Positions 43,693 to 53,697 of a stretch of 64,000 bases of DNA are shown here, piece after piece. The DNA is from Planococcus wigleyi (GTDB lineage Bacteria; Bacillota; Bacilli; Bacillales_A; Planococcaceae). The first letter of the stretch is position 1. Every line of letters begins with the position of its first letter. A program made the position numbers and the translations under genes. The stretch is from assembly GCF_014836985.1 (NCBI RefSeq), contig NZ_JACSPU010000004.1:124001-188000 (forward strand), written 5' to 3'. Under the pieces are notes generated by a model. That model had not been told where the DNA came from. It saw only the letters and a program-made list of their open reading frames with translations, and made no database searches.

Positions 43693-44101
43693 TTATTCCT
43701 CTACCGGAATTTGTGCCAACTCAGGAGTACGTACAAATATGAGTGACAGTACCGCACCCGCAAATGCTGCTATTGCTGACCAAAAGAACGCTTGGTGAAA
43801 TCCTACATTTTACGCCGCAATCGGATCAGCGGAACCACTTGAAGCTGAAGCCGCTCCGGCAACCGCTACCATAACGGCCAATCCGATTGCAGATCCTATT
43901 TGATAAAACGTATTGTACAGACCTGAGGTAAGACCCGACTTTTCGGATCCCACTGCAGACACCGACGCTGTTGTTGCCGGCAAATATGCAAGAGTATTTC
44001 TCAATGCTGCGAATAATGAAGTAAGTACTTTTATTCTAATCGCCTGCTACGCATACGGCGTCAGTATTACCGCCGTTGATTGTGGCAGAATATGAACCAT
44101 T
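43693..44101 (-). pseudogene. Remnant of an MFS efflux transporter
   Basis: One minus-strand frame reads VLTSLFAALRNTLAYLP, SGLTSGLYNTFYQIGSAIGLAVMVAVAG, then a TAA at 43810-43812, then FHQAFFWSAIAAFAGAVLSLIFV to a stop at 43693. This is the C-terminal end of a drug-type MFS permease with an in-frame stop; another stop (TAG) occurs upstream. Most of the gene is missing. Confidence 0.7.
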
Positions 44102-44465
44102 CAGGTTACCGTACTCTTAGTTTATAGACCCTCACTTTCCTTTTTATATCTATGACATCCAGTTGCACGATCAACTTCTCAAAATGAATATACTATACCC
44201 CCCCTATAGTATGTAAAGGTGTTTGTGTATTTTTTTATGCAGAAATAAAAGTTCTTCGAAAACAGCAACTGCTGAAGCTGGTTTAGACACATTAAAGTAG
44301 TGGATAAGCAAAAAATGACCAGCAAGAGTCCGGTACACTTCCGGGCTCACGCCAGCCAATTAGCTCATAACTGAAACTCCACCTTTAAGGGCAATTTCTT
44401 ATTTGAGCTTCTTCTTTCTTTTATAAAATTAGATAGGCTTTTTGTTTTTTTCATTGAATGTTATT
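44102..44465. other. Intergenic region with a C-tract palindrome
   Basis: At 44190-44212 ATACTATA and TATAGTAT flank seven C. This is like an operator for a CsoR-family protein and may be what remains of the promoter of the broken MFS gene. No gene is seen in the rest. Confidence 0.45.
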
Positions 44466-45227
44466 TTAAAATGAAAAAGATTCTCCATCATTTGGTACAA
44501 ATACATTTGAAGACATATCTTTTTCTTGAGCAAATTTTTTCAGTTCTTTTCTTGATAATGTCCAGTGGTTGACTGCCTCCATGTGAACAGCAATTATCTT
44601 CGCTTTCGGGGCAGCTTTATGCACTTCGTAAACATCTTCTTTATTCATGACAAGTGAACCGCCTTGAAGGAATTGGTTGTCTCCTGCATTTACTATGATA
44701 ATTTCCGGATTCTGGACAGCGATGGTTTTCTGTACTTCTTCATACCATACCGTGTCTCCAGCTACATAAAGGGTTTTTTCATCTTCATGCTTAAAGACAA
44801 CGCCGCATACAAGGCCGGCCATCTTCAAGATCTCGCCTCTCCCATGTTCCCCTTTTGTTTTGATCAGTTGGATGCCTTCAAATACCGTATCTTCCTGAAG
44901 AACTTCGATGTTAGTAAAACCAGCACTTTCAATCTCGGTTTTGTCTTCTTCATTTTGTGTGAACAATTTCATGTCTTTCGGCAACGCATCTTTTGCTGCA
45001 TCGTCCCAATGGTCCAAATGGGTATGCGTAACAATTACGGCGTCTACTCCACCAATTACTTCATCAATGGATACGGGTAAGCTCTCGAGCGGATTTTTCT
45101 GGTCTTGCCTTGCTGAATTCGGAAAAGGCGGAAGCGTTCCTTTCTCTGATAAAAATGGATCTACTAAAAACTTTTTTCCTGCATAGTCTACAACCAAGGT
45201 TGCGTTACGAATGTGGCGGATGTTCAT
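44466..45227 (-). CDS. MBL-fold metal-dependent hydrolase
   Basis: The protein of about 253 residues is of the UPF0173-like metallo-beta-lactamase fold group. The metal motif HTHLDHWD (HxHxDH) is present, with a later GDT (VAGDTVWY) and HMEAVNHW near the C-terminus. It is cytosolic. AAGGAG lies before the ATG at 45227; the frame extends 11 codons upstream without a ribosome site. The Lrp-type regulator gene is divergent and could control it. Substrate unknown. Confidence 0.85.
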   Translation of the reverse strand: MNIRHIRNATLVVDYAGKKFLVDPFLSEKGTLPPFPNSARQDQKNPLESLPVSIDEVIGGVDAVIVTHTHLDHWDDAAKDALPKDMKLFTQNEEDKTEIESAGFTNIEVLQEDTVFEGIQLIKTKGEHGRGEILKMAGLVCGVVFKHEDEKTLYVAGDTVWYEEVQKTIAVQNPEIIIVNAGDNQFLQGGSLVMNKEDVYEVHKAAPKAKIIAVHMEAVNHWTLSRKELKKFAQEKDMSSNVFVPNDGESFSF

Positions 45228-45347
45228 AATTCCAACTCCTTTTGTTTGGTGTTCAACCATTGTATACTATAGCCAATTCAAATTTATATAGATTAAATAA
45301 AGTCTTTTGCCGCTTTGACTTTACAAACGAAAGGAATTGAAAAAATC

Positions 45348-45755
45348 TTGGATCAAACGGATTTGCGAATTTTAGACGAACTTTCTCAGAATAGCCGAAT
45401 CACCATGAAAGAGTTAAGTGAAAAAGTTCATTTAAGCAGCCCCGCCACCTCTGCAAGGGTGTTGAAATTGGAAACTGCGGGCATAATTGAAGGATATACC
45501 ATTAAAGTGAACCAGTTGAAGATGGGCTACTTTGTACATGCAATGATCAGTGTAATCATGAAAAGCAACCACCACGAGCCCTATCTTTCCTATATAAATG
45601 CACAAACTCCTTTTGTCATTCAGAACTATAAAATTAGCGGAGACAGTTGCTACCTCCTGGAATGCAAATTTCCCTCCAACGAAAGACTGGATGAATTTTT
45701 GATAGGGTTGAGTGATTTTGTAAATTACAAGTTATCAATCATCATTAGTAAATAA
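45348..45755 (+). CDS. Lrp/AsnC family regulator
   Basis: This protein of about 135 residues has the AsnC-type helix-turn-helix (LDQTDLRILDELSQNSRITMKELSEKVHLSSPATSARV) and a RAM-type effector domain. The likely start is TTG at 45348, 11 bases after AGGAA; a TTG at 45315 would add 11 residues. It is divergent from the MBL hydrolase gene. Confidence 0.85.
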   Translation: MDQTDLRILDELSQNSRITMKELSEKVHLSSPATSARVLKLETAGIIEGYTIKVNQLKMGYFVHAMISVIMKSNHHEPYLSYINAQTPFVIQNYKISGDSCYLLECKFPSNERLDEFLIGLSDFVNYKLSIIISK

Positions 45756-45883
45756 ATCGCATTAATCAAGACGCCGGTGTAATGAAACTTTCTTAACGGA
45801 ATAAATAAAGATGATTGTAAAATGATCTATCCACTGTACAACCATCTTTAAATTTCTGAATAGCCCCTGGCAATTCCTTCCCC

Positions 45884-46747
45884 TTACATCTTTCGTTTTA
45901 ATGGAATCCAGATTTCCGATACATAATCATCACTGTATGGATCTCCTTCAGGATAAACTTCCATCTCAGCGTTGCCTGCGTTCTCGTATTGATTGGATGG
46001 GAACCACTCTGAAAAAATTTGTTTCCATACTTTTTGAATGGCATCAGGCATAGCTCCCCGCACTTCGAAAACACCCCATTTAGCCGCTGGCACCTTCAGC
46101 TGCATAAAGCCTTCCGGTACTTGCTGTGAGCTTTCGGCAGCAATCCAGTAGTCCATCGTCTTGCCATCCTGGTAGTCCGTACAGATACCCAACAAGCCGT
46201 CAATCTCTCCGTCTTTCAGTGCAGCAATCTCTTTACTCGTTCCATCTCCGTTTAACTCCATCCACATCTTTGATATGCCCGTCATGTTCTCTCCATCCCG
46301 TAATGAGAATTCTCGCTTCACCCCAATTGCCAGGAAGCTTTCCTTTTCCACAATGCGGTATTTCATCGGGTCCACCCCTTTCAAATTCACCTGGATTAAC
46401 AGGCGGTTAAATGATTGCAGCTCTCCCACATGCTTTCTGGCTTCACTCGGAGACACCCCGTGCTGCCGCCGAAACGCCTTTGAAAAAGCTTCAGGGGTAT
46501 CATAGCCATACTTATAAGCGATATCGATAATCTTCTGGTCAGTGGCTGATAATTCCTGGGCAGCTAAAGTCAGACGCCTTCTGCGCAAATAGTCAGCTAC
46601 TGAACAATCCGTCAAAATCGAAAAAGTCCGCTGGAAATGAAACACAGAAGAATTTGCCTGCTTGGCAATCTGCTCAATCGTCACCGGTTCGTCGAGATGC
46701 TTTTCCATATAATCAATGGCACGCTGCAACGATTCGACCCATCCCAT
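45884..46747 (-). CDS. AraC family regulator with GyrI-like effector domain
   Basis: The N-terminal 110 residues are the AraC double helix-turn-helix (IEQIAKQANSSVFHFQRTF and YDTPEAFSKAFRRQHGVSPSEARK). The C-terminal part, starting at YRIVEKESFLAIGVKREF, matches the GyrI-like/SOUL-type small-molecule binding domain found in Rob and BmrR-type regulators. The start at 46747 follows AAGGGGGG by six bases. It may respond to toxic compounds; the target is unknown. Confidence 0.88.
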   Translation of the reverse strand: MGWVESLQRAIDYMEKHLDEPVTIEQIAKQANSSVFHFQRTFSILTDCSVADYLRRRRLTLAAQELSATDQKIIDIAYKYGYDTPEAFSKAFRRQHGVSPSEARKHVGELQSFNRLLIQVNLKGVDPMKYRIVEKESFLAIGVKREFSLRDGENMTGISKMWMELNGDGTSKEIAALKDGEIDGLLGICTDYQDGKTMDYWIAAESSQQVPEGFMQLKVPAAKWGVFEVRGAMPDAIQKVWKQIFSEWFPSNQYENAGNAEMEVYPEGDPYSDDYVSEIWIPLKRKM

Positions 46748-46900
46748 AACCATTCCCCCCTTATCCTGATCATACCAAATGCCGTATGCGCCATCCTGTC
46801 CGTTTGTGCTCACTATGGACAGATGAAACAATTGCTTCACCCTTATTTATTAGGATAAATGATAAAAGAAAAATGTTCGTGATAGTCTATTTGTAAAGAG

Positions 46901-46941
46901 AAAAAGGAAGCGCAGTGCTGATTAGCATTGCCTTCCTCTTT
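46901..46941 (-). terminator. Terminator after the NAPE-PLD-like gene
   Basis: AGGAAGCGCAGTGCT pairs with AGCATTGCCTTCCT with minor mismatches. On the minus strand it is followed by TTTTTCTC. Confidence 0.75.
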
Positions 46942-46975
46942 GCCTTTTTCCAGTAGCATTATGGCTTTTTCGTCC

Positions 46976-48148
46976 TTATTCCCACCAGCCGCTAACAGGA
47001 ATCGACAGGCTTTCATTCAATTGAAGCGTATCTCCTATTTTCGGCGTCAAGAGCTTCACCTCTTTGGCTTCCGCTTCTTTTACTGCCCGTTCTATCGGAT
47101 CCGACCAACTGTGCCGCGCAAGAGTAAATGCTCCCCAGTGCATCAACATCATGTTTTCGGACTTCAAATCGATACTGGCCTGTAACGATTCTTCCGGCTG
47201 CATATGCGAATCTGGCCAGCGGCTATCGTATTGGCCACCCTCAATTAAAGCGATATCAAAAGGTCCGTATTTATTTCCGATTTCTTTGAAATGTGCATCA
47301 TACCCACCATCGCCACTGGTATAGAAACGGGTATTGTTTCCGATAATCACCCACCCGCCCCAAAGCGTGGAATTTTGATTTAAGATCCCTCTTCCGGAGA
47401 AATGTTTGGCTGGAGCCAAGGCAATCGTCAATCCTTGGAACTCAGTTTCATCCCACCAATTCAATTCCGTAATCTTGTCTTCTTCAACGCCCCATTTCAC
47501 CAAATGATTGCCGACTCCATAAGGGACAAAGAAATGGGCAACCTTGCTCTTCAGTCGTTTGATGGACTGATAATCTAAATGGTCATAATGGTCATGCGTG
47601 ATAAAGACGGCATCGATAGGAGGCATCTCTTCGATCGTATCCAACAGATCGTCACTATAGCGCTTTGGCCCGATAAAAGAAACCGGTGAAGCTACCGGTC
47701 CCAGCATGGGATCAATTAAAATTTTCTTATTATCGAGACTCAGGATAAAAGCAGAATGCCCCAACCAAGTCAGGCTGTCTTCTTCAGCATTGATTTGGTC
47801 CCAATCGATTTCCGATAGAGGAATTTGGCCGGTTGGGCTCCTTTCATCACTGGCTGAGTTGGGCTCCTGTTTTGTGATGGGACTGCCAGCAGCCACGATT
47901 TCCGATGGCAGATTAATGAATTTGCCCTCTTCATAATTCGCAAAGGTTTCATAAACTTCTTTTTGTTCCTTGCTTGGATTGCTCCCAAAAGTCGGATAGA
48001 TATTGGTAAACACTAAAATCCCCACCCCTAAGCCAACGATCAGCATCACTAAATAAAACAGTATTTTCGTTAGCTTTCTTTTTTTGCTTCTTAATGCATC
48101 CTGTCCTTTTTGTTTCGTTATTGTTCGATGGCTTTCGAAATTCGACAT
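46976..48148 (-). CDS. Membrane-anchored MBL-fold hydrolase (NAPE-PLD-like)
   Basis: This 390-residue protein has a basic N-terminus, one membrane helix (residues 28-50) and an external metallo-beta-lactamase domain. The metal motif is FITHDHYDHLD, followed by TSGDGGYD and LMHWGAFTLARHSW near the end, as in bacterial relatives of N-acyl-phosphatidylethanolamine phospholipase D. Substrate unknown; a lipid is possible. Confidence 0.85.
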   Translation of the reverse strand: MSNFESHRTITKQKGQDALRSKKRKLTKILFYLVMLIVGLGVGILVFTNIYPTFGSNPSKEQKEVYETFANYEEGKFINLPSEIVAAGSPITKQEPNSASDERSPTGQIPLSEIDWDQINAEEDSLTWLGHSAFILSLDNKKILIDPMLGPVASPVSFIGPKRYSDDLLDTIEEMPPIDAVFITHDHYDHLDYQSIKRLKSKVAHFFVPYGVGNHLVKWGVEEDKITELNWWDETEFQGLTIALAPAKHFSGRGILNQNSTLWGGWVIIGNNTRFYTSGDGGYDAHFKEIGNKYGPFDIALIEGGQYDSRWPDSHMQPEESLQASIDLKSENMMLMHWGAFTLARHSWSDPIERAVKEAEAKEVKLLTPKIGDTLQLNESLSIPVSGWWE

Positions 48149-48360
48149 TCTATCCCTCGCCTCATATTATTGGCCAGTAACTGATGCTAGCTCAAACTCA
48201 CTTCCAGTATACCTCCACATAAAGCCGAAAAGAAAAGATTATCGTTCATAATTTGCCAAAAAATGTTGCCTTTTATTTTTAATTTGAAAAGTCCGTTTGT
48301 GAAACTGCTCGGTGAATCCCTCACATGAATTAATCAATTACAAGAGATGCAAAATAAAAA

Positions 48361-48391
48361 AGACGAAAGGAGCTGACTCCTTTCGTCTTTT
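48361..48391 (-). terminator. Terminator after the Bce-type operon
   Basis: AGACGAAAGGAG pairs perfectly with CTCCTTTCGTCT around a four-base loop, with T-runs on the minus strand. Confidence 0.92.
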
Positions 48392-48396
48392 AATGC

Positions 48397-50301
48397 TTAT
48401 AAGGCATTTTTTACGGTGTTCCGGTAATAGCCGACTGTCAAGAAAGCAAAGATCAGATAAATAAATGTGTACATGGCCATAGCAACAAAAGCTGCAAAGG
48501 CGATGTCTGATTGGAAGAAAGAAGACAGCACTTTAATGGCGAAGATGGCATGCACTAATCCAAGTACAAGCGGTAAGCCAAAAACAAAAACCTGTTTTTT
48601 GATAATGCCGCGCATGATATCTTTCACACTAAATCCAAGCTGGCGCAAGGTGCCATAGCTTTTCTTTTCCTGTTCAGCTTCCGTCATTTGTTTAAAGTAC
48701 AAAATACTGCCTGTCGAGATCAAGAATACAAGTCCTAAAAAGCCCGATATGAAAATCAACAGTCCATTCGTTTCAATCGCTCTCTGGTAAGCTGAATAAT
48801 AGTCAATGTGCCCACTTGTATTATAGCGTTGCACATAAATCTCAGACGCCGCTTCCAGATCCGCTGAATCGGTAATGGTAAATCCATCTACCCGGCTCAT
48901 TTCCGCCTGGCCTGTCGCTGTAAACTGATCTTTTAACTGCTCATAGGTGCTTTCATTAACCACTAATTGAGAGTAAAGCATCGTCCCATTGATGCTGTTG
49001 CCTTCCGCATATTCTGCGATTTCGATTGTGGTCTTTTCGTCATCAGCTAAATGCAGTGTCAACGGCATTTCTATCACATCTCTGAACATGGAAATCGATG
49101 AAGTGCTATAGAAAATTGCCGATCCATCCGCAGGAGCTTCTATGTCACTTCCAGCTTGCTGCAACTGCTTATCGCTGACAATGGCGATATACAATTCATT
49201 GCTCGGGACAGGCATCGCCCCTTCTTCCATCCGACCGAATAACACGAGCAAGTCAATGGCCCCATGGGTATATGAAATTCCTTTTTCATCAAACTCTTTG
49301 CTCAATTCAGTAGCCTCTGTTTCATTTTTTTCAAAAATGAAGTCGAAAGGCATTTGCGAACGGGTTTCATGTTCAGTGGCATAGTAGAAAGAATAAGCGC
49401 CAGCAAGCATCGTCAATGTCATGGCCGAAAGAATCGTGATGATGGTCAACGAATTCGCATTCCCTTTTAACCGGTGCATCAATGGAGCCAAAGATAAACT
49501 GTTGGATAAGCCTAGATGGCCTGCTTTTCCATCACGGATTTTGTAAAATACCCAACCGATGGTGACGCGGAAAATCAGGTAGGTCCCTACACCAATTGAT
49601 GCTAATACAGCCAGTATATTAAAAAGAAATAAATCATTCAGCATATTGTCCGAAATGAGATAACCTAAAACGATTAAGGCGATGCCGAGAATCGCCAGAA
49701 AAGCTGCATTTCTGGTTTTCGGTTTTTTCGGGTGCTCTCCGGTTTTTTCTGTGTTGAACAAGGACAAGAGGGTGTTGCGGTAAACGGTGGAAATCATTTG
49801 AATGGTCGTAAACATGAAAATTCCAATGAAAACAAAAACGGTTTGAATGACAGCAGTCATTGAAAACGAAACATCGATCATCAGGTCATAACCGATCAGC
49901 TTCATGAGCAGCAATAGGAAAACACGTGATACCAACATTCCCACAATAATCCCTAATATAAGTGCTGTGATGCCCAGCAGGAAATTTTCAATAACCAAAA
50001 GTCGTGCAACGACTCTTTTTTTCAATCCAATCAACTGGTAAAGCCCAATTTCCCGGCTTCTTCTTTTCAGGAAAATCGAGTTGGCGTAGACCACAAAGAT
50101 GCCGGCAATGAAGATCAGCAGGATTCCTGCTGCCAGAAAAGCCGTACTCATCTGTTCGTTTTGTGCAAGAACCGCAGGGTCGTGCTGCAACGTAGCGAAA
50201 ACGAAGTACAGCACCACACTGAAAATGAGTGCGAAAAAGTATAAATAATAATGTTTGATGTTTTTGCGCATGCTGCGGAAAGCGAGATCAAAGAGCGTCA
50301 A
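48397..50301 (-). CDS. BceB-type ABC transporter permease
   Basis: This protein of about 634 residues is of the FtsX-like BceB/YtsD group: a first helix with [19 protein letters not shown], four helices, a large external domain of about 200 residues between helices 7 and 8 (around residues 310-510), and a C-terminal helix set. BceB proteins sense and remove cell-wall-active peptides such as bacitracin. The likely start is TTG at 50299-50301, seven bases after GGAGGT; a GTG at 50308 overlaps that site. It overlaps the ATPase gene, so the two are coupled. Confidence 0.9.
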   Translation of the reverse strand: MTLFDLAFRSMRKNIKHYYLYFFALIFSVVLYFVFATLQHDPAVLAQNEQMSTAFLAAGILLIFIAGIFVVYANSIFLKRRSREIGLYQLIGLKKRVVARLLVIENFLLGITALILGIIVGMLVSRVFLLLLMKLIGYDLMIDVSFSMTAVIQTVFVFIGIFMFTTIQMISTVYRNTLLSLFNTEKTGEHPKKPKTRNAAFLAILGIALIVLGYLISDNMLNDLFLFNILAVLASIGVGTYLIFRVTIGWVFYKIRDGKAGHLGLSNSLSLAPLMHRLKGNANSLTIITILSAMTLTMLAGAYSFYYATEHETRSQMPFDFIFEKNETEATELSKEFDEKGISYTHGAIDLLVLFGRMEEGAMPVPSNELYIAIVSDKQLQQAGSDIEAPADGSAIFYSTSSISMFRDVIEMPLTLHLADDEKTTIEIAEYAEGNSINGTMLYSQLVVNESTYEQLKDQFTATGQAEMSRVDGFTITDSADLEAASEIYVQRYNTSGHIDYYSAYQRAIETNGLLIFISGFLGLVFLISTGSILYFKQMTEAEQEKKSYGTLRQLGFSVKDIMRGIIKKQVFVFGLPLVLGLVHAIFAIKVLSSFFQSDIAFAAFVAMAMYTFIYLIFAFLTVGYYRNTVKNAL

Positions 50302-51100
50302 TGCTTTCACCTCCGAGCACAGCTTGTATATTTAAAATTTCCTGAAAAAAAGCTTGTCTCGTTTTATCTCCTTTATAGAGCTCCGTGTAGATATTGCCGT
50401 CTTTCAAAAACACGACACGGCTGCAATAACTTGAAGCCAGTGGATCATGGGTAACCATCATAATCGTTACGCCACGCTTCTCATTGATATCTGCCATGGT
50501 GCCAAGCAACGATGAAGCGGATTTGGAATCGAGCGCTCCAGTCGGTTCATCCGCAAAGACCATTGAAGGCTGATTGATCAGTGCACGCGCTGCAGAAGTA
50601 CGTTGCTTTTGTCCGCCTGAGATTTCATGCGGATATTTATCAGCAAGATCTGCAATTCCCAAAATATCGGCGATTGTACGGAATTCCGCTTCCGCCAACT
50701 TCTTTCTCATTTTGCCGAGTGATACCGGAAGCAAAATGTTTTCCTTAACGGTCAAGGTATCCAGCAAATTGTAATCCTGAAAGATAAAGCCCAGCTGGTT
50801 TCTCCGGAAAGCTGCCATGGCGGCATCTTTCATCTTCGAAATATCCGAACCGCTGATGAGGATCGTCCCTTCCGTGGCCCGGTCGATCGTCGCAAGAATA
50901 TTGAGCAAGGTTGTTTTGCCGGCGCCGGAAGCGCCCATGATCCCAACAAATTCGCCTTCTTCTACGCGCAGATCTATTCCTTTCAATACTTGCTGGACAT
51001 TGCCCTTCGAACCGAATGATTTTCGGACGTTTTGAGCATATAAGACCGTATTTTTCGAGATTTGATCAGTAGTTTTTGATTTTCTTTTTAAAAGTGCCAT
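50288..51100 (-). CDS. BceA-type ABC transporter ATPase
   Basis: This 270-residue ATPase has Walker [10 protein letters not shown], signature SGGQKQR, Walker [13 protein letters not shown] and the H-loop THD. The LolD/BceA type [10 protein letters not shown] and [18 protein letters not shown] sequences fit antimicrobial peptide transporters. GGGAGG precedes the ATG. It should energise the permease that follows. Confidence 0.93.
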   Translation of the reverse strand: MALLKRKSKTTDQISKNTVLYAQNVRKSFGSKGNVQQVLKGIDLRVEEGEFVGIMGASGAGKTTLLNILATIDRATEGTILISGSDISKMKDAAMAAFRRNQLGFIFQDYNLLDTLTVKENILLPVSLGKMRKKLAEAEFRTIADILGIADLADKYPHEISGGQKQRTSAARALINQPSMVFADEPTGALDSKSASSLLGTMADINEKRGVTIMMVTHDPLASSYCSRVVFLKDGNIYTELYKGDKTRQAFFQEILNIQAVLGGESIDAL

Positions 51101-51202
51101 GCTTTTTACCTCCCTGTTTTCTTATATCCTTATACTACCGCGTAAAAATTCGGCAGTCGTTTGATTCGCATGACAAACAGGGTGTACAAAGTGACAATGT
51201 TG

Positions 51203-52225
51203 TCACCTGCGTATTTGATCAAAATCGTTTTCCAGTGAGAACCCCATTTCTAAAATCGTTCCCTTGTCTTTTGTAGATACCGCTGACAGCCGGATGCCGA
51301 TTTTGTTAGACACTGTTTTAGCCAAATAAAGACCAAGGCCGGTCGCAGTGTTGTGGAGCCTCCCCATTCCGCCTGTAAAACCTTTATCGAAAATACGCGG
51401 CATGTCATGATCTGGTATGCCTGCTCCTTGATCTTTGATGGACAGAATGCAATGTCCTGCGGCTTCTGTGCGTGCTGCAATATGGATGGTCCCATCTCTT
51501 GGGCTATATTTCACAGCATTCGACAAAATCTGGCGTACTATAAAACGACACCATTTCCTGTCGGTCACAACGTTCGTTTCCAAGCCTTCCATTTCAATTG
51601 CCAAGTTCTTTTCCCGGCACCAAGACATCAGCTCCCGTACTTCTGCGGCTATGATTTCTTGAAGAGGAACTCTCTCCAATACATAATCCGATTCTAAGGA
51701 GGACAGCCGGGATATGTATAATTGTTGATCGACCAATAAAAAGATGCGCAGCCATTCTGTTTCGATTTTGCGCATATGCGGATCCTTGCGGTTTGCATCA
51801 ATGACGAGTTTCATGGCGGTAAGCGGGGCTTTCGCTTCGTGAACCCATCCGGCGATATAATCATCTTGGATAATCGTATTTTGCCGAACTACACTCAATT
51901 GTTTAGAGAACGAAATGCCTGCACTTTGCAACATGTCGTTTACCTGTTCATCGCGCTCAAATATTGGGTCAGGCAAGGCTTCGTACCAGTCAGTCTCCGT
52001 TTCTTCTTCCAGTAATGCCAACTGCCGAATGTACGCTGTCTCACGGTAATACCGCCAACTGATAAATGCAATAAAAGCAATCAGCAGTAATGCATTTACG
52101 TAAACCAGCGAAGAAATTTCCACGTCAATTCCTGGATCCAACCACAGCAACAAATCAGCTGACAAGAGAGACAGGAAAAAAAAGAATATCCAGCTTTTCA
52201 TATCATTTATATAGCTGAAAAACAT
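51203..52225 (-). CDS. BceS-type sensor histidine kinase
   Basis: The 340-residue kinase has two N-terminal helices (about residues 11-28 and 38-56) with almost no external loop, typical of intramembrane-sensing kinases of the BceS group. The phosphoacceptor is in GWVHEAKAPLTAM; the N box is QILSNAVKYSP and the G boxes IKDQGAGIPDHD and GLGLYLAK. Such kinases get their signal from the BceAB transporter, encoded here just downstream. GGAGGG is five bases before the ATG. Confidence 0.92.
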   Translation of the reverse strand: MFFSYINDMKSWIFFFFLSLLSADLLLWLDPGIDVEISSLVYVNALLLIAFIAFISWRYYRETAYIRQLALLEEETETDWYEALPDPIFERDEQVNDMLQSAGISFSKQLSVVRQNTIIQDDYIAGWVHEAKAPLTAMKLVIDANRKDPHMRKIETEWLRIFLLVDQQLYISRLSSLESDYVLERVPLQEIIAAEVRELMSWCREKNLAIEMEGLETNVVTDRKWCRFIVRQILSNAVKYSPRDGTIHIAARTEAAGHCILSIKDQGAGIPDHDMPRIFDKGFTGGMGRLHNTATGLGLYLAKTVSNKIGIRLSAVSTKDKGTILEMGFSLENDFDQIRR

Positions 52226-52237
52226 AAAATCCCTCCA

Positions 52238-52921
52238 TCATGAAGTACCGGCTACATAACCCAGCCCTTTTTTCGTCAGTATCGCTTCCCCTAAACCCAG
52301 ATTCGCCAGTTTTTGGCGAAGCCGTGTAATATTGACCGTCAAGGTATTGTCGTTTACGAATCGTTCATCATCCCATAAAGCTCGGATCAACTCATCACGG
52401 GAGACGATTTCTCCTTTTGCCTTAACCAAAACAGTCAAGATGAAAAATTCATTTTTGGTCAGTTCTTCTTCTTGCCCATCCAAACGAATCATGCCGCGTT
52501 TCAAATCGATCAATGCCCTGTTCCACTCCATGGTGTCAGGAGATTCTTCTCCATAAGAATACACTCTTCTCAATGTGGCTTGTATTTTCGCAAGCAGGAC
52601 ATCCGAGTGAAACGGTTTTTGAACATAGTCATCCGCTCCCATCTGCATCGCCATAACCATGTCCATTGGGTGATCGCGTGAAGACAGGAAAATAATCGGC
52701 ACTTTCGAAATCGAACGAATCTCACGGCACCAATGAAACCCGTCGTAAACCGGCAATTGGATATCCATAATGACTAAGTGTGGTTCATCTCCCCTAAAAT
52801 CAGACATGACGTCTTGAAAGTTTTCCGGTCCTGAAATGTGCATGCCCCACTTTTCCAAGTTTTCTTTTAATGATTGAAAAATGGCCAGATCGTCCTCTAC
52901 AATGAAGATTTTCATTTCCAT
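52238..52921 (-). CDS. BceR-type response regulator (OmpR family)
   Basis: This 227-residue regulator has a receiver domain (acidic pocket in FIVEDD, phosphorylation site in LVIMDIQLPVYDG, Lys in VQKPF) and an OmpR-type winged helix with LTKNEFFILTVLV and NTLTVNITRLRQKL. It begins the operon regulator-kinase-ATPase-permease and should activate the transporter genes. AAAGGAAG precedes the ATG. Confidence 0.93.
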   Translation of the reverse strand: MEMKIFIVEDDLAIFQSLKENLEKWGMHISGPENFQDVMSDFRGDEPHLVIMDIQLPVYDGFHWCREIRSISKVPIIFLSSRDHPMDMVMAMQMGADDYVQKPFHSDVLLAKIQATLRRVYSYGEESPDTMEWNRALIDLKRGMIRLDGQEEELTKNEFFILTVLVKAKGEIVSRDELIRALWDDERFVNDNTLTVNITRLRQKLANLGLGEAILTKKGLGYVAGTS

Positions 52922-53054
52922 TTTTAGGCACTTCCTTTCTTTCTCCTAATTCTACTAAAAATCCGTTCAAGCAATCAATCAATAGCAAAACCGAATCCGA
53001 TCCCTTTAACAGATCGAAAAGTTATTTCGCACATTAAGTTGTTAGTTATACGTA

Positions 53055-53094
53055 AAGCCCGGCACAAGCATTAACGAATCGCTTGCGCCGGACT
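53055..53094 (-). terminator. Hairpin after a minus-strand gene
   Basis: CCGGCACAAGC and GCTTGCGCCGG form a stem with one mismatch. The T-run is weak, so this is a probable rather than a clear terminator. Confidence 0.5.
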
Positions 53095-53141
53095 CTATTC
53101 AATCAATGAGTTTTAATTTCCCGTTTATTGCTTTTTTACTG

Positions 53142-53567
53142 CTATTTGTTGAGCAAAATGACGAAAACCAGCACTACGGCAGCTAATGCAATGATAACCG
53201 TAGCCCATCCGATTTTCACCCTCGTCAATAACCGGTCCACTGTAAAGAAGGAAATAGCGGACACCAGGCTCATCACCAATAAGATGGATCCAAATAAACA
53301 ATGGAAAACGAGCGAAATAATTTCACGTGTCACCGTTTTCTTGCTAATCTTTCTGCTGATCCAGTCACTAAAGAGAGAAGCAGCCAATCCATAGGAAACA
53401 GCAAACATGAAATTCAAGTAATACATGTTTGCGAATCCATTTACTGAAAAATCAAATCCGCCAGCTACTGAAAAAATAAAGGCGAACAACAAACTACTGA
53501 CAAGTGCCGTTACGATCTTTCTTTTTAAAGCTGTAATAATTCTTTCTCCCGTGTTGTGAGTGTTCAA
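53142..53567 (-). CDS. Four-helix membrane protein, unknown
   Basis: The 141-residue protein has a basic N-terminus and four hydrophobic segments (about residues 19-36, 46-65, 87-108 and 119-139). The start is a TTG with GGGAG eight bases upstream. No family recognised; neighbours give no clue. Confidence 0.65.
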   Translation of the reverse strand: MNTHNTGERIITALKRKIVTALVSSLLFAFIFSVAGGFDFSVNGFANMYYLNFMFAVSYGLAASLFSDWISRKISKKTVTREIISLVFHCLFGSILLVMSLVSAISFFTVDRLLTRVKIGWATVIIALAAVVLVFVILLNK

Positions 53568-53697
53568 CTAAAGCGCTCCCTTGGCTGGTATCTATCATCT
53601 ATCTATTTACCGCTATTAAACGGTCTTCTATATTATTCCTTATTTATCGGCATACAACAATACCAGTCAACAGATAAGATGACTGGTATGGCAATCT

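Noticed and set aside
43810-44004. Stand-alone 64-residue membrane protein
   Set aside because: It continues in frame beyond its stop into further MFS sequence, so it is part of a broken gene.
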